A DNA stretch of 64,000 bases from Stagonosporopsis chrysanthemi (GCA_022560025.1 JAFISE010000001.1:620001-684000); one strand, 5' to 3'; positions 19,376 to 31,800 are shown, counted from the stretch's first letter. Program-made: numbers and translations. Notes: generated by a model not told the origin, from the sequence alone.

Positions 19376-22300
19376 GGCTTGTGGCAACGAGATCGACTCG
19401 ATGCGGGTCTGGATAAGGTTGTTACTGAACAAAAGAAATCATGAACCGATACGTCTGCAGGACAACAGCAACGACATCCATTCTTTTGTTGTCTGGGGCC
19501 CAGAAAGTAGAAACCCCAGTGAAGCTTCAGGAGAGGAGGCGCACAGTCTGACAGGACCCCGAGTCAGAATAAGGTTCGTAGAATTGCTACAATCGGTCCT
19601 GCAGGGCAAGGTAGAGCGATCATTTGCTAGCTGTCGCACATCCTGCTGCGTTCTGGACGGGCTAGCACATCTGCCCGACTCGTTTGACATGCTCTCCCTG
19701 GAAGACGCTCGAGACTAGTGTCTACCAAGGTTAGAAGATCTTGCTGACCTGCAGATGAAACGGAAGGGACCCTCATGGGACGTTGATCGGATCCGCGTCT
19801 CCGCTCGCCCTGCCATGCGCACGACGCATGTGTTATTCACTTTACGCCACTTGCTGTGCCTGCTGCCTGTATTTCCCAAGTTGCTGGTATGTGGCAAGGC
19901 TGCATACATACATGTGTTAGAGAGCCACGACCTTTGCCGTCTGCTTCTACCGCGGCACCATCTCCCCGAGCCTGAGTGAGGCTCGAAACGCATCGCAGCA
20001 GAAAGGTGGTGCGGGGGGGCCGCAGAGCCGCAACTGAATAACCTTGCAAATGTGATTTCATTATCCTTGAGCCCCTCGTAACTCCCCTCAACAGCAATAC
20101 CAAAGAAGATTCGGTACTTGGACCTTAGTCATATGTTTCCCGCCGTTCGCAGGTTTGGCGAGTCCTCCGTATGATGTGATTTGCTCAACATCAATCGGAC
20201 TGACTGGCCGGCACTGGCCTTGAGTCTGGGAAGCGAGGCGGCCCGAAAGGCAATATTCCATTGGAATCCCAAGACGCCCAAACTTGACAGCAATGTGAAT
20301 GATGCAGCCACTGCAGCGTTCGACCAGGCACTCGCAGATCTTCAAGGGTGCCGAAGTACCGCAACGAACGTGCGTTCAGAAGTGATCAGCTTGTACATAA
20401 CAACATCAATGGCACCCCATCAACCTTGTAGACTCTCCACACTTGCCAAGTGCTCGGTTTCGTGGGTTGGCAGTCTGGCAAATGCCGGGTCTAGATAACA
20501 ACGAAAACGCCTCACGCCTCCGGTGCAAGCAGCAAAAGCGCCAGCCACGTGTCTGGTGCCTGAGCTCTAACGGCATCGAGATCGATGATGAATGTGAAGG
20601 CATGGTGCTGGCTGCGGCACAAATCTTGCAACGGCAGAGCCTCGGGCTGAGCGCCTGTGCCCCAGCTGGGCTTGGGTCGCAGGGAACCACGTCGTTGATG
20701 AAACATGTTACAATCCGCCGAGACTGAAAACTAGCTTGTTCAAAGTAGCAGATAGCATGAACATGACGAAGACATTGATCCTCTGGCACGTCGACGAGGC
20801 AAGAAGGATGAAATGCCTGCGTAAATCTGGAGGATTTTGATGCAGCTGCGATCGTCGGGAGGGGTGCCCACTGGTGGTCCATGTAGCGATCAGTGGGTGT
20901 TGTTCAAAACAGCACCGAGGCGCCGAAGCTGCGAACGACGCGACGCGAGCCGTTGCCTATCAAAATTGGTTCGCAGCCACTCATCGCGACTAGCGACACA
21001 ACGAAAGGATGTTGACTCGGACGTACTTACACGTGATGTCTCATCGAGAGAAGGAGCGATAGGAGCACATGCCAGTCGGTCTTCCTGACGCACGGTGGCG
21101 CAGGTCGACAATGCGAACCCAGAAAAAGAGATCGGGATGGAGTTGACCATGACAAGGCCACTCTGCGGTTCGATAAAAATTCCCGATAAAGGTGCGAAAG
21201 CCGCTCAAGTGTGGGGACTGACGGTAGCTTCCAGCCGTCTCCGACTCGCATGCTCGTACACGAGGTAAACCACTCAAGTAGGTTATCTCCAAACGTAGTA
21301 AAGCAATAGCCAGACACTCAAAAACATGGGTCGAAACAGCAGCATTGAGCCTGGCTTATATTTTGGTATCTAAGGCCGTCTACAGCACAAATGAGACTTC
21401 GCGCCAGGTCAGACCATCTTCGTCCTTCCGAACCGAACCATAGAGAGAAGAGAGGAAGCCACAATAATGGCGAACTTTGAGCACGGAGGTGGATCGACAA
21501 ATGGCGATAGACGCCACTTCCGTGGAGCTAGTCGGGCTGCATCGAAGTCAGACAGGCGTGAAAACTCGAACAACAGGGAGCGGTGTGCGGAGGGACGACT
21601 CGTGATGACAGAGCTGTTCTACGACCATGGTCTTGACTAAGAGTCAAATGATCTTCATTTCGACGTCCCGACGGCAAATTGTCAAGCTGTTCAAGCTCAT
21701 CAATTGCGGTTTGGTATACCACGAACATGACGTATATGCGCTTAGTGCACGGAGTGCCTCACAAACGGAAGTTTCAGACCGCATTTTCGGATCATTTTCC
21801 TCAACCTCTCTTCTGCTGACTTTTGTTGAAGCCGTAAACACTGTCTGAACATGCCTTTCGTGTCACTGGTCAAATTGAAGGGGACCTCGTTCTCTGCCAT
21901 CCAAGAATTCCGTTCCAACGAAAACCAGAGGACCCCTGACCTCGCAAAAAAGCCGTGTCACAAGCATTGCCACTATCTATCTGCACATCGTGGAAGTGCG
22001 TCGTCAGGTCCATCTACCGCAAGGATCTCCATCGAGCTAGTTGACTCGAGATTTGTAGCCACTTTCTGCGCGACATGGATGGGGGCTTCAATACCACCAA
22101 GAGCGATGTAAAAAAAAGAAAAATCAGATCTCTCAAGGTCGCTTTAGTCGACAAAGCTCAGTTTCATCTTCTTTGCCTTGCTTCCAGTGATATCCCCATT
22201 TCTGGGTATGCTTGGTATTGCATTTCACAACACGCGGGCCTGACTCACGCCTCTGCAACACATCTAGGTATCCTTGTTGGGAGTATTGAAGACGAGCAGG

Positions 22301-22889
22301 AGCGTTGTATGATCTTTGTTGCACACCTAGATGCCTCCATCATAAGGGGCGCACGCAGTGAGATCTCTCCAGCCGGTGAGTGCACTTCACACCCTATCAT
22401 CTGCAAATGCATCGCTCTTCAAACCTACGCTACATGCGGCTAGAGGAAACAGCAATAGTGCGTCGCAGAAGGACAAGCAGCATTGCACGAAGAAGTCCTC
22501 ACCTACATCTGGCCCAAGTCGACTCGACACCTCGCAGAGGTGGTCAGCGAAAGAAGAGGTAAGCTCTTTCGGTGCGGAGAGGACAGCACTAGTATCTTGG
22601 ATACTGCGGTTGGCAAGTGATTCGGGTCATTGTGGACTGTGAGATACCAGAGACGAAGCTGCTCCATAGGCGAGCTCGTCTCCCTCGGCCTTCATTGACC
22701 TATAGTACGCACTCAATCAGGGGCCACACGAACCGGAATCTCTAGTCCAGCTAATTAACAGCACTAATGCGGGAAAGCAATACGAGGAGGGATTTCATAT
22801 ACGACGATGTTGCACATTTACATATGCTGCTCTTCTTTTCAGCTACATGCACAAGCTATATACAATGCAAAACGCCACAAGCTTTGCTT
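19376..22889. other. 3.5-kb gene-poor region
   Basis: Only short open frames (under 160 codons) occur on either strand. None has family motifs, a signal peptide or plausible splice partners. The GC content seems ordinary, and there are no long terminal repeats or transposase motifs. It may hold a non-coding transcript or diverged relics, but nothing can be supported. Confidence 0.5.
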
Positions 22890-24900
22890 CTAGTTCGGTC
22901 GTATCAACATCGCAATCGCAGCGGCCGCAATGACAGCTCCAGCAGCAGCGCCCTGCAAGACAGCGGTCGTGAAGTCAACCCTGCGCATCGAGATGGGGCG
23001 GTCGCTCACAATGTCCTCCGCGATGACAGCGGCTTTGCTCTGCCATAGGCCGAGCTTGGCCCAAACCTTGTCGCTCGTTGATAGCAACTCCCAGGCTTGA
23101 GCTTGGATGTCGATGGTTTCTTGTGGTAAGGCTTCCGGGTTTGCAGGTATCAAGGGTGCGGCGCCGGGGACGGTGGGGTTGACGGTGGGTTCTGCGACTT
23201 CTTCAACAATGTTGCCGATTTGTGTACCGTCTTCGTCGGTGATGCGTAATGGGTCTTCCGTTCCGGCGGTTGGCGACTCGTCCATGTTGGGTTCCGCAGT
23301 GGTGGATGGTGCGGCCTGCACAGGTACATCTGTCGGCTCAATGATCTTGTCCACCACCGCCACCGCCTTAGGCTCTACAGACTCCTGCACTGAGGTCGCT
23401 AGAGTGGCTGGCGGGGCGGCTGATGGTTGTGTTTCAGGATTGGCGGCTGTGTACACCGTGGCAGTTGTGGGGACTGACGGTATCCCCACAGCAGTCTTCT
23501 GAGCTTCTAGTGTGGACTTAATCTCTCGTACCATCCGCTTCCTGCGCCATGGTTCGAGAATCAGTAGACTTAGGAGTAGAAGGAAGATATTCACGCCCAT
23601 CAGGCCGAAGGTTACCCAGGTACTGTTCCTGCGAATAGTATCGCTCCAGATCTGCTCTTCGTGGTACTGTGCGCGTTCCCTCTTCTCCAGGTAGCTCCGT
23701 GCCTCCTCCAATGCCGTCTCAGCAGCGTCCACAGCATCTTTCGCTTCTCGCACTGCTTTGTCGTTGATGTGTTCGGAGCGAATAAGTGACATATAACGTT
23801 CGAGATCGCTGGAGGACCAGGAGTGTTTACGCTCGAGAAGGGCGACGACTTCTTTCTGGGAGGCAGCCTGTTGTTCGAGAGCGGCATCGAGAGCTTCTTT
23901 AGTGGAATCGATGGCAAGACGGCGAGCTTTGACAAGCTTTTCTATTTGGAGTTAGTCGTGCGTCTTCGAACAAACTATGTATAGGCGTACCTTGCTCCTG
24001 AATCTCTCGTCTCAATGCTTCAATGCCTGAGTAGTCCGTTCCAGTGTATGTATTGACCTTTTGAGTGACGACAGCAATCTTAGGCAGCAACTCATCCATT
24101 AAGGCGGTGAGGCGCTTTTCGATGTTCGATCTTTGGCGTTCTTGATGCGAAGGCAGATGCTCGTCAGGCACGCGCTTGACGTTATCAACAACGTCTGATT
24201 TGGCGTGGCTGACCTCTGGCTCGCTATGTACAGGCTCTGGTATCTCAGATGGTGCCGATCGCTCCGATGTGAGTGCTGACGTGGGGGCTTTTGGTGTAGG
24301 TGCAGGTGTAGGCGTGGACTTTGGATGGGAGGCTTGCTCTGCCTTGAGCAGAGCGTCTTGTTCTTGCTTCTTGCGTGCAGCTTCCTCCTCCCGTCTCCTT
24401 TGCAAAGCCTCTGCCTCGCGCTTCCTTTTCAGAGCTTCTTCCTCTTCTCTTTTGCGCCGAGCTTCCTCCTCTTGCTGCTTTTTCCACAGCGCCTCCTCTT
24501 CTCTTTTCCTCTGCTGCTCTTCCCATTCCCGCCGTAACCGCTCTTGTCGCTCTATCAGCTGTTCTGGTGTTCGGTCTGCAGAAGAGGCTGGCTTCGGTTT
24601 CTGCTCGGTTGCAGGCGGTGGCATAGCGATTGGATCAGAGGAGCCTGGCGAATTCTTGTCTTCCAGCCATCTTACAGAGCTCGAAAAGGGCCGCTGCACC
24701 CATCTCTGTGACCCGATCCTGCCGGGCTGTGGCCGCTCAATTCTGCGCAAGGCACTCGACACCTGGCGGTACTGGTGGGTGACGAATTCGCATATCGTCG
24801 GCGGCTGGGCGGTGAAGCGGCCAATTGGTCGAATCGAGGACGTTATTGCTGCGGCATTGGCGTTGTGGAAGCGTGAAGCATGCTGCAGCAACGGCCTCAT
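22890..24900 (-). CDS. Mitochondrial inner-membrane protein She9/Mdm33
   Basis: Two exons (24900-23991 and 23941-22890) with a 49-bp intron encode 653 residues. The start at 24900 (MRPLLQHASRFHNANAAAIT) gives an arginine-rich mitochondrial presequence. Next comes a long charged block of REEEA/KKQ repeats (about residues 115-205), then the conserved coiled-coil core: LTALMDELLPKIAVVTQKVNTYTG, KLVKARRLAIDSTKEAL and LLERKHSWSSSDLERYMSLIRSEH. A membrane span (WVTFGLMGVNIFLLLLSLLIL) and EPWRRKRMV follow. Mdm33 is an inner-membrane protein involved in mitochondrial fission-like remodelling. The Pro/Thr-rich tail ends in a second hydrophobic segment (GAAAGAVIAAAAIAMLIRP). Confidence 0.9.
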
Positions 24901-25124
24901 GCTTGTTGTGGCTGCATCAGTGACAAAAACACGTCGGTGATCCGCCGACCTCTCCGACCCTCGATGCGAGCATGGACGGCCAAGCACGAATGACGCGCCT
25001 GGTTCCTGGCGGCCGCTGAGTGAGCGGGATGCCGTTTTGAGCGGACCCCTCCATCAACAATTTCAAGCCATAACTTCTCGCCCGCTGTTCTCTTCACGTA
25101 CATACACATTACACAATAGACAAG

Positions 25125-26123
25125 ATGGGTGTTCAAAACGCTGCCACGGAACTCTTCGCCATGAAGTCGAACCCCAAAGTACGATCCTGACACCCCGAAC
25201 ACCGGAATTGTATGACTGACTGCGACTATAGTTCGTCTTCTTCACAGATTTCGATGGCACAATCACCCAGCAGGACAGTGAGTCTTGAGCCCTTCACCGC
25301 GACCTCTTCGAACCACCTCGACCGCCAGACGACTCCACTCGTTACAGTTGCGTCGCCAGCCAACCCCAACTTGCAGTACACTAACAATCTACAAGGCAAT
25401 GACTTTATGACCGACACAATCGGCTACGGCCTACAGAAGCGCCGCGAGGGCAACCTTGCCTGCCTGAACGACAAGATCACATTCCGCGACTCGTTCCAGG
25501 ACATGATGGACAGTGTCACTCGTCCCTACGACGAGTGCATCCAGTACGTCGTCGACAACGTCCAACTAGACCCAGGTTTCCGTCAGTTCTTCCAGTGGAG
25601 CTTAGAAAACAACATTCCCGTCGTTGTCCTGTCTTCAGGCATGGAGCCCGTCATCAAGGCCCTGCTGAAGAAGCTAGTCGGCCCTGATGCCGAGAAGATG
25701 CAGGTCCTTGCAAACTCAGTTGGGCCCCGGCCCGGCAAGGACATCAACGAGGAGGGCGGCTGGACCATTCTCTTCAGACACCCTGAGTCAGGCTTCGGCC
25801 ACGACAAGTCCATCGAACTGAGGAAATACTCCTCGCTGCCCGAGGACCAGAGGCCCACCATGTTCTACGCTGGTGATGGTGTGTCCGATCTCTCTGCTGC
25901 GCGCGAGACCGATCTGCTGTTTGCCAAGAAGGGCCACGACTTAATCAACTATTGCGCCCGCGAGAACGTTCCCTTTACAGTTTTCGAGGACTGGACCAAC
26001 ATCCTTGCCAAGTGCAAGGAGATCGTTGAGGGCCAGACCACCGTACAAGACGCCGCCAAGGCAGGGTTTGAGGCATACAAGAGCGGTGCTGCTGGCATCA
26101 ACATGAAAGAAACTACCAAGTAG
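25125..26123 (+). CDS. HAD-family phosphatase, YNL010W-like
   Basis: Three exons (25125-25178, 25232-25277, 25396-26123) with introns of 53 and 118 bp encode 275 residues. HAD motif I is FFTDFDGTIT, with nucleophile and acid aspartates; motif II is VVLSSGM; the motif III lysine lies around GHDKS; motif IV is YAGDGVSDLSAA. After splicing, motif I continues QQDSNDFMTDT, which matches yeast YNL010W (Pyp1) closely; YNL010W has been linked to polyol phosphate dephosphorylation. The relation to MtnX-type enzymes is more distant. Probably cytosolic. It is divergent from the She9 gene (224 bp) and converges with the rhodopsin-domain gene. Confidence 0.88.
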
Positions 26124-26446
26124 ACGGCACAATAGATAGCTGGACAGAACCATCGTTTAGAGAGGTATAAAGTAGGCATTTACGACATAGAAACATAGAA
26201 TTTCCGATCAAATATACTAATAACCATACAATCTTGATGAGTTATATGTATTACGTTACCCACCGTGTTTCTGTAGCATGCGCACTACGCCACATCATCT
26301 CCCTGCGTCTTTGATGCTGTATATCTACGGCCACACAAACATCGTGGTATGGCTACGACACAAGAATTGAGCCAAAGGCACAGGGCTCGATGAGAAGCAA
26401 CAACACACGATCTGATTGTTCTGCAACTAGGGAGTCTACCTATCTG

Positions 26447-28102
26447 CTACCGCTCGACACTCTTGCTCACCCTCACCTCCGTTGTCTTCGTAATTGCAAA
26501 GGCCCTTCCCATTCCCCCACTTCTTGGACTCACAGGGCTTAACGGCCCAACAGGATTCCTCGGCCCCTCGTCTACAAATACACTATCGTTACTTGCCCAC
26601 GCCATACTATGCCTCCCACTCCTCCCCACATCAACGCCATAGCTCTCCTTGCCCAGCACCAGAATCTCATCATAGCTGTCTTTCTTCTTGGACTCGGTAG
26701 CGCCGCTGATGTCGCGCATGGCGTAGCTGCTTTGTGCCCCGTTCCCCATGTGACTACGGTCATCGTTGTGCTTGTAATACCCGTTTGACTTGAAGGGGCC
26801 GGAGCGTGAGCCCGTCGAACGGCCCTTGGTGAAGGTGCGCATGTGGCCGAAGAAGTTGGCGAAGAGGGGTTTGAGCGCCGGGAGGTTGGCGGCGATGATG
26901 CCTACGTTCATCTCAACCCTGCACACTAGGTATCAGTAACGGGCGCTCCGAACTGGGTGGGGAAAGTGCGAGGGCGTGTGGCTTACTGCTGCCAAATGTA
27001 GTACCATGCTCCGTGGCCGCTCCAGTCGGTCTCCTTGAAGAAGTTGGCTTGCATGGGTGTTTTGTAGATTGCGACTGCGGAGGCGAACAGGCCCAGGCTT
27101 AGAATAATGGCTAGGCCGATGCGGGTTCGCACGTTCACTTGCAATTTCCACACCATGGGGATTGGGATTAGGGCGAACAGGAGGTCGGTCGCGATGTTGA
27201 CGGAGGAGTTGAAGACCCCAACATTCTTGAAGATAATTGCGTCATAGCATTTACCATCGCTGTAAAGGCTGTCAGTTTTGTAACAGTAGATCCGCAGTCG
27301 AGTGAATGCTTGCCCTGTTGGTGGTCGCAAGGTGTAGTCCCAGCCTGCTGCTACTGGCGTGCATTGGAAGATGATGGCAAATGTTGAGCCGATTGTGAAG
27401 CAGCCGATAAAGACTTTACAGTGTTATTAGCCAAGTGTCGAACCTCGTTACTATGCGTACCCACTCAAAACACCAATAAGGAAGGGCCTCCATCTAGTCC
27501 GGTCCGCCAGACGTAGCAGAAAGAAGCCAATGGACAGCTTGATGAAGCTATATGCAAAGATTATTGTGACCTGGATAGCTGTGAATATTGTACAGCCAGT
27601 TGTGAGGCCTTATCGTACCGAGTAGAAGTATATGAACTTGAAGAAAGGGAAGATGTTTTCTAGAGGAAATGCTTCGGCATGTCGACCAAGTCCAAGATCA
27701 ATGAGTTTGACAAAGATCCCAAGACATGACGTGCTAAGAGCCTATATTTCCCGTCAATAAGTCCTGATCGTGGTGTTACTGGGTTCGCGCGGAAGTGGCT
27801 GCGACGTGGTCTTGAACGTACCGCTGAGATGGTCATCATCACGTCTTTTTTACGGCACGGTCAGTTAGTATTGAAGATCCGCAAGCCACTGGAACTTAAA
27901 ACTTACCATCCCATCCGCATATTTTCATTTGGAAGATGCGCACGTAAAAACGTGCGAGTACTGTTATCATCGCAAGAGCAAAGAGCGTGCCAGTCACTGC
28001 CAACAAATGCGGTGCCAAGTTCTCTGCCAAATATTCGGGCGACCGCAATGGCGCTGAAGGTGGCCCCCCTACTTGCCGTGTCATCAGGAAGCGTTCAGCC
28101 AT
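26447..28102 (-). CDS. Rhodopsin-domain integral membrane protein
   Basis: I reconstruct seven exons on the minus strand: 28102-27907, 27844-27822 (23 nt), 27741-27619, 27570-27465, 27413-27314, 27259-26987, 26918-26447; total 430 residues. Junctions match the fungal rhodopsin (PTH11-related) pattern: WDDVMMTIS, GLGRHAEAF, KLSIGFFLLRL, FQCTPVAAGWDYTLRPPTGDGKC, NIATDLLFALIPIPMVWKLQV, IGLAIILSLGLFASAVAIYK and EMNVGIIAANLPALKPLF. These give seven helices and a roughly 140-residue Ser/Gly-rich tail. Such proteins are orphan receptor-like proteins of filamentous fungi. The fifth intron (27260-27313) appears to be a GC-AG intron. Confidence 0.85.
27260..27313 (-). other. Probable GC-AG intron, 54 bp
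   Basis: On the minus strand it reads GCAAGC...AACTGAC...TTTACAG. It has a good branch site about 14 bases before the acceptor and a GC donor. It is stop-free and a multiple of three. Splicing removes 18 residues that interrupt the conserved RPPTG-DGKC segment. Confidence 0.7.
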
Positions 28103-30150
28103 GACGATTCAGCCAGGCTGTGGAGAGGTGTGTTTCAACGAAAGAAGGCAGTACAGCCATATCTTGAGTGTACATAGCGACGAGGAGGTACTTCATACTT
28201 CTCGGATGACTGTCTAGCTCCAATCAAACGGCAGTTTCAGGTCTGCAATCCTCAGACTTTGTAGGAAGCGAGCATGTGAACTATTCTGCCGAATCCCTGG
28301 CGAACACTTCCCACCCGCTCGCTCAGATGCATCGACACAGGTCAAGATCACACCAAAATAGGGCAGTCCCAGGTGGACCAAAGGCTGGGAACCGGTTTTG
28401 ACGTTGTCAGTTCCCTGATAGGTTTCGGAGGAGAACACTTTGGTATTCTACCGAGAATAGCAGCAGATGTGCCGGTCAACCACGATCCAAAGTTCATAAA
28501 ACGTCTTGTGGCGACAAATACTTGCACATTACCTTCCATGAGCTAACTCTGCGGTAGAATTCCTTGCATATAGTGGCGGAGATATAGACGGCGCAGCAGC
28601 ACGTTTGCGTTGCTGGTACCTAACTAGATCCACCGAGATGCAGATGTTGGATGGACAAGACAGTGGTTCCGCACTGTTAAACCAATCGGAGCGACGCGCA
28701 GTGATATCGTCTGAAACTCATGAACTCTGGGCAAGACGCTGCATTCAGGCCCATTCAATCGCTACATGTTCTGGTATGCAAGGCTCCTTGACGCTCTCCG
28801 TTTACATAAAGAGGCCCACCAAAGCAGGAGTTGGTAGTCAACCATGTAGCTCTGTGATATAGAGACATTCGGAGAGACTGTGGCTGATCAGTGTTCCTAG
28901 ACGCCTCGCCACTGATGTCTCGTGTGGAACTCCGCGGCCCTCTCCTTCCGGCTCGTCAACCAGGTTTTGCTGTTTACGATCGATCCACGAGCCGTGCTCG
29001 TTTCGAAGCCTCACAGAATACGGCAGAATACCCGTTGGCGATATGGGTCTTCGTAATTAGACTGAATCCTTCAGGTCTCTGCGGTGGAGGATGGAAGGAA
29101 GTTGTGATTGAGGAAGGCGTTACTGTACACAGCGTTAGCGCAAAGCGAGTGGGTCAACGGCCTGCTCCCGAGAACCATTCATCGAACCATCTTCTCAACT
29201 CGAGTGGGTACAGGTGTCAAATTCATGGCCGTACACCCGCGGTTGTGGGCTTGAATGCGCTCAATTGACAAGAGTGTTTGGGGGCCTTCAGAGCTCAGGT
29301 GATATGAGAGGCGTTCTTTGCCCACAGCCGCAATCACAAATTTGGGAGGGGACCCGTATTTCCTTCGCTTGCTAGAATTCTACGCGTTCCTGCAGAATTT
29401 CAAAATAGCCTAATATCGAACACGCCAGCTTTAGCAAAGAGAAACCTATGTAAGAGGATTCGGAGCACGAGCATTCGCACGGCTCGGGGCAGACTAACCT
29501 CCAGCCGCGAGCCTGGTGTCCGCGGGTCTGTCCTTGTTTAAGCGACGGAACAAAGCTCACAGCCTCCAATAACAAGAGGTTATCAGAGCATTCCAGATTA
29601 TTGCAGGATTTGAACGTGTCTGGACGCGGTGTGGGAAGCTCCTTCCAGACCGAGGCTTATGCAGACCCACTCTTTACGTATCTTGAAGGCACACAGTAGG
29701 GACAAAAGATGGCAGGGGGTAAATGTACCCGCATATGAGAACCAAAGTGTGCTAGTTGCAGTCTGCCTCCATGAAACGGACATTTGAAGAGCCCGGAGAG
29801 ATATCTCCATGCACTTGTCGGCTCTTGCGGACCACAGTGCCACTCCTACTGACTCGACTCCGCTTTCTGGACCCTTGAGGGGCGATAGCAATAGTGGTAA
29901 TGAAGAACTGATAGCCTGAACGGACTGAACATGGGGCGCACTCCTACGATGCGAGTGTGTATTAAAGGCCTTCTGAACCTCAACTACAACCCAGGTCACC
30001 GGATAATTCTCGACGCCTCATTCCGTATTAATCCTAATCCTGTAATCTCTGACTCACTATTCAGAGTCCACCACCGGTTCATACCAGGAACCTTATCGAT
30101 TCGACGACTGCTTATGTCTCTGGACGTCTTTCTATACTAACGGAGTCAAC
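28103..30150. other. 2-kb gene-poor region
   Basis: No frame longer than about 135 codons and none with family motifs. It contains the promoter of the rhodopsin-domain gene at the left and of the tyrosinase gene at the right. No repeats or transposon signatures were noticed. Confidence 0.5.
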
Positions 30151-31518
30151 ATGCGTACCGCCATTGTCCTTACTGCACTGTTGCCTGCTGCACTTTCTGG
30201 CGTTATATCCACTGCTGAGGAGGTTTCGCCGATTCTATCCCTTGACAAGCGTCAGGATGCGGCTGTGCAAGTCTCCGGAGGGAAGATCCTCCAGGCTGAT
30301 GTGCTGGCTGGTGTTGCCAGCTTGAATCAGCAAAAGTACCAAGCTACCAAGCAACCCGCGCAGTGGAACACTTGTAACTCGCGGAACATCATCGTCAGGC
30401 GTGAATGGTTAGTGACACCGTTGGTACGACTAACTACATACTGACGAGTCCAGGTCTGCATTCTCGAAGGCCGAGAAGAAGGATTACATCAAGGCCGTCC
30501 AGTGCTTGGGAAAGCTGCCACCCAAGTTCCCTAAGTCTGTCTGTCCTGGATGCCATAATCGCTACGATGACTTTGTCGCTACCCACATACGTCAGACCTT
30601 TTCCATCCACAACACTGGCAACTTCCTGCCTTGGCACAGGTACTTCACCTACGCCTATGAAAAGACACTGCGCGATGAGTGTGGCTACAGAGGCTACCAG
30701 CCTTACTACAACTGGCCGAAATGGTCTGACGACCCGACCAAGTCGCCTTTACTTGACGGATCAGAGACATCTTTGGGCGGTAATGGTGTACTTGGCTGCA
30801 CAAACCAGACAAGCTATGGAATTCCAACCAACGTGGCCCCATTGATCAGCATCCCTCATGGAAGTGGTGGTGGATGCGTCGAATCTGGACCCATGAAAGG
30901 ATGGCCAGTCAATCTCGGCCCTGTCTTCACTGGTCTTACTTGCACTCCTGAAAACCCAATTTTCGACTATTCAGACCCAACCACAGCTGGCCAGGTCGGA
31001 CTCGGTTACAATCCTCGCTGCTTGAAGCGTGACATCTCTGCCTGGACTTCTAGCCAGTGGACAAACGACAAGATGGTCACCAAGTTGCTGAACAGTAAGG
31101 ATATGAAGACTTTCTGGTACGATATGCAAGGTGGCGAGGTTGCCTTTTCCAACAATTTCATGGGAGTGCACACTGCCGGCCACTTTACTGTAGGCGGTGA
31201 CGGTGGATCAGACTTCCTCAACTCACCCTCCGACCCGTACTTTTACGGTAAGGTATTGATTTTCTTAATTTGCCAAATTTTACTGATCTTTTTCTAGCAC
31301 ATCACGCGCAAATCGACCGCGTATGGTGGACATGGCAAAACCAGAACCCTGCCGAGCGCACGAAGGTAATCTATGGTACTATTTCGCTTGCTGATCCCAC
31401 AGCCAAAAACGCGTCATTATCTGATAGCATGTCTCTGGAGTACGCCTTTGCTGGCAACATGACAGTTGGGGAGGCTATGTCGACGATGGGAGGTCCCTTC
31501 TGCTATACTTACATCTAG
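30151..31518 (+). CDS. Secreted tyrosinase (type-3 copper enzyme)
   Basis: Three exons (30151-30407, 30454-31247, 31298-31518) with introns of 46 and 50 bp encode 423 residues. A signal peptide (MRTAIVLTALLPAALSGVIS) precedes a dibasic KR site (LSLDKRQ). The CuA site is seen as THIRQ, SIHNTGNFLPWHRYF; CuB as GVHTAGHFTVGG and, across the second junction, AHHAQIDRVWWTWQ. The protein ends soon after the copper domain (GGPFCYTYI) and lacks the long C-terminal lid of classical melanin tyrosinases. It therefore belongs with short secreted catechol-oxidase-like fungal enzymes. It should oxidise phenols or catechols outside the cell. There is no pigment cluster around it. Confidence 0.93.
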
Positions 31519-31560
31519 ATAAGTTTCAGTTGTAGATAGAATTTCAAAGTATATTGATCC

Positions 31561-31580
31561 CGTTACGACATGTTGTAACG
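31561..31580. repeat. 20-bp near-perfect palindrome
   Basis: CGTTACGACATGTTGTAACG pairs with itself at 9 of 10 positions, with one G/T. It begins about 42 bases after the tyrosinase stop codon. Confidence 0.7.
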
Positions 31581-31613
31581 CACGTGCAGTAGGGTCAATT
31601 TGGTCACTGTTCG

Positions 31614-31800
31614 TGCCAGTGATCGGTTACAGTAAACGAGCTTCTTCGTACAGGGATAGATATTTAACTTTACTCCATCTTTATGTAGGCAGATTCAACT
31701 TGTTGTATTGCAGTCTGTAAGCAATGGCAAGTAGAAGTGAATGGAGCGCTCTTATTTTTTTGCCAGTGATCGGTCAGAAAAAACGAGCTCTTTCGTAGGA
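31614..31800. repeat. Imperfect 40-bp direct repeat
   Basis: The segment starting TGCCAGTGATCGGT at 31614 and reaching about 31656 recurs at 31761-31800. It shares TGCCAGTGATCGGT, an A-rich centre, AACGAGCT and TTCGTA. The spacing is 147 bp. Confidence 0.65.

Noticed and set aside
24176..24940. 254-codon plus-strand frame opposite the She9 gene
   Set aside because: A Ser/Cys/Leu-rich shadow of the charged repeat coding sequence.
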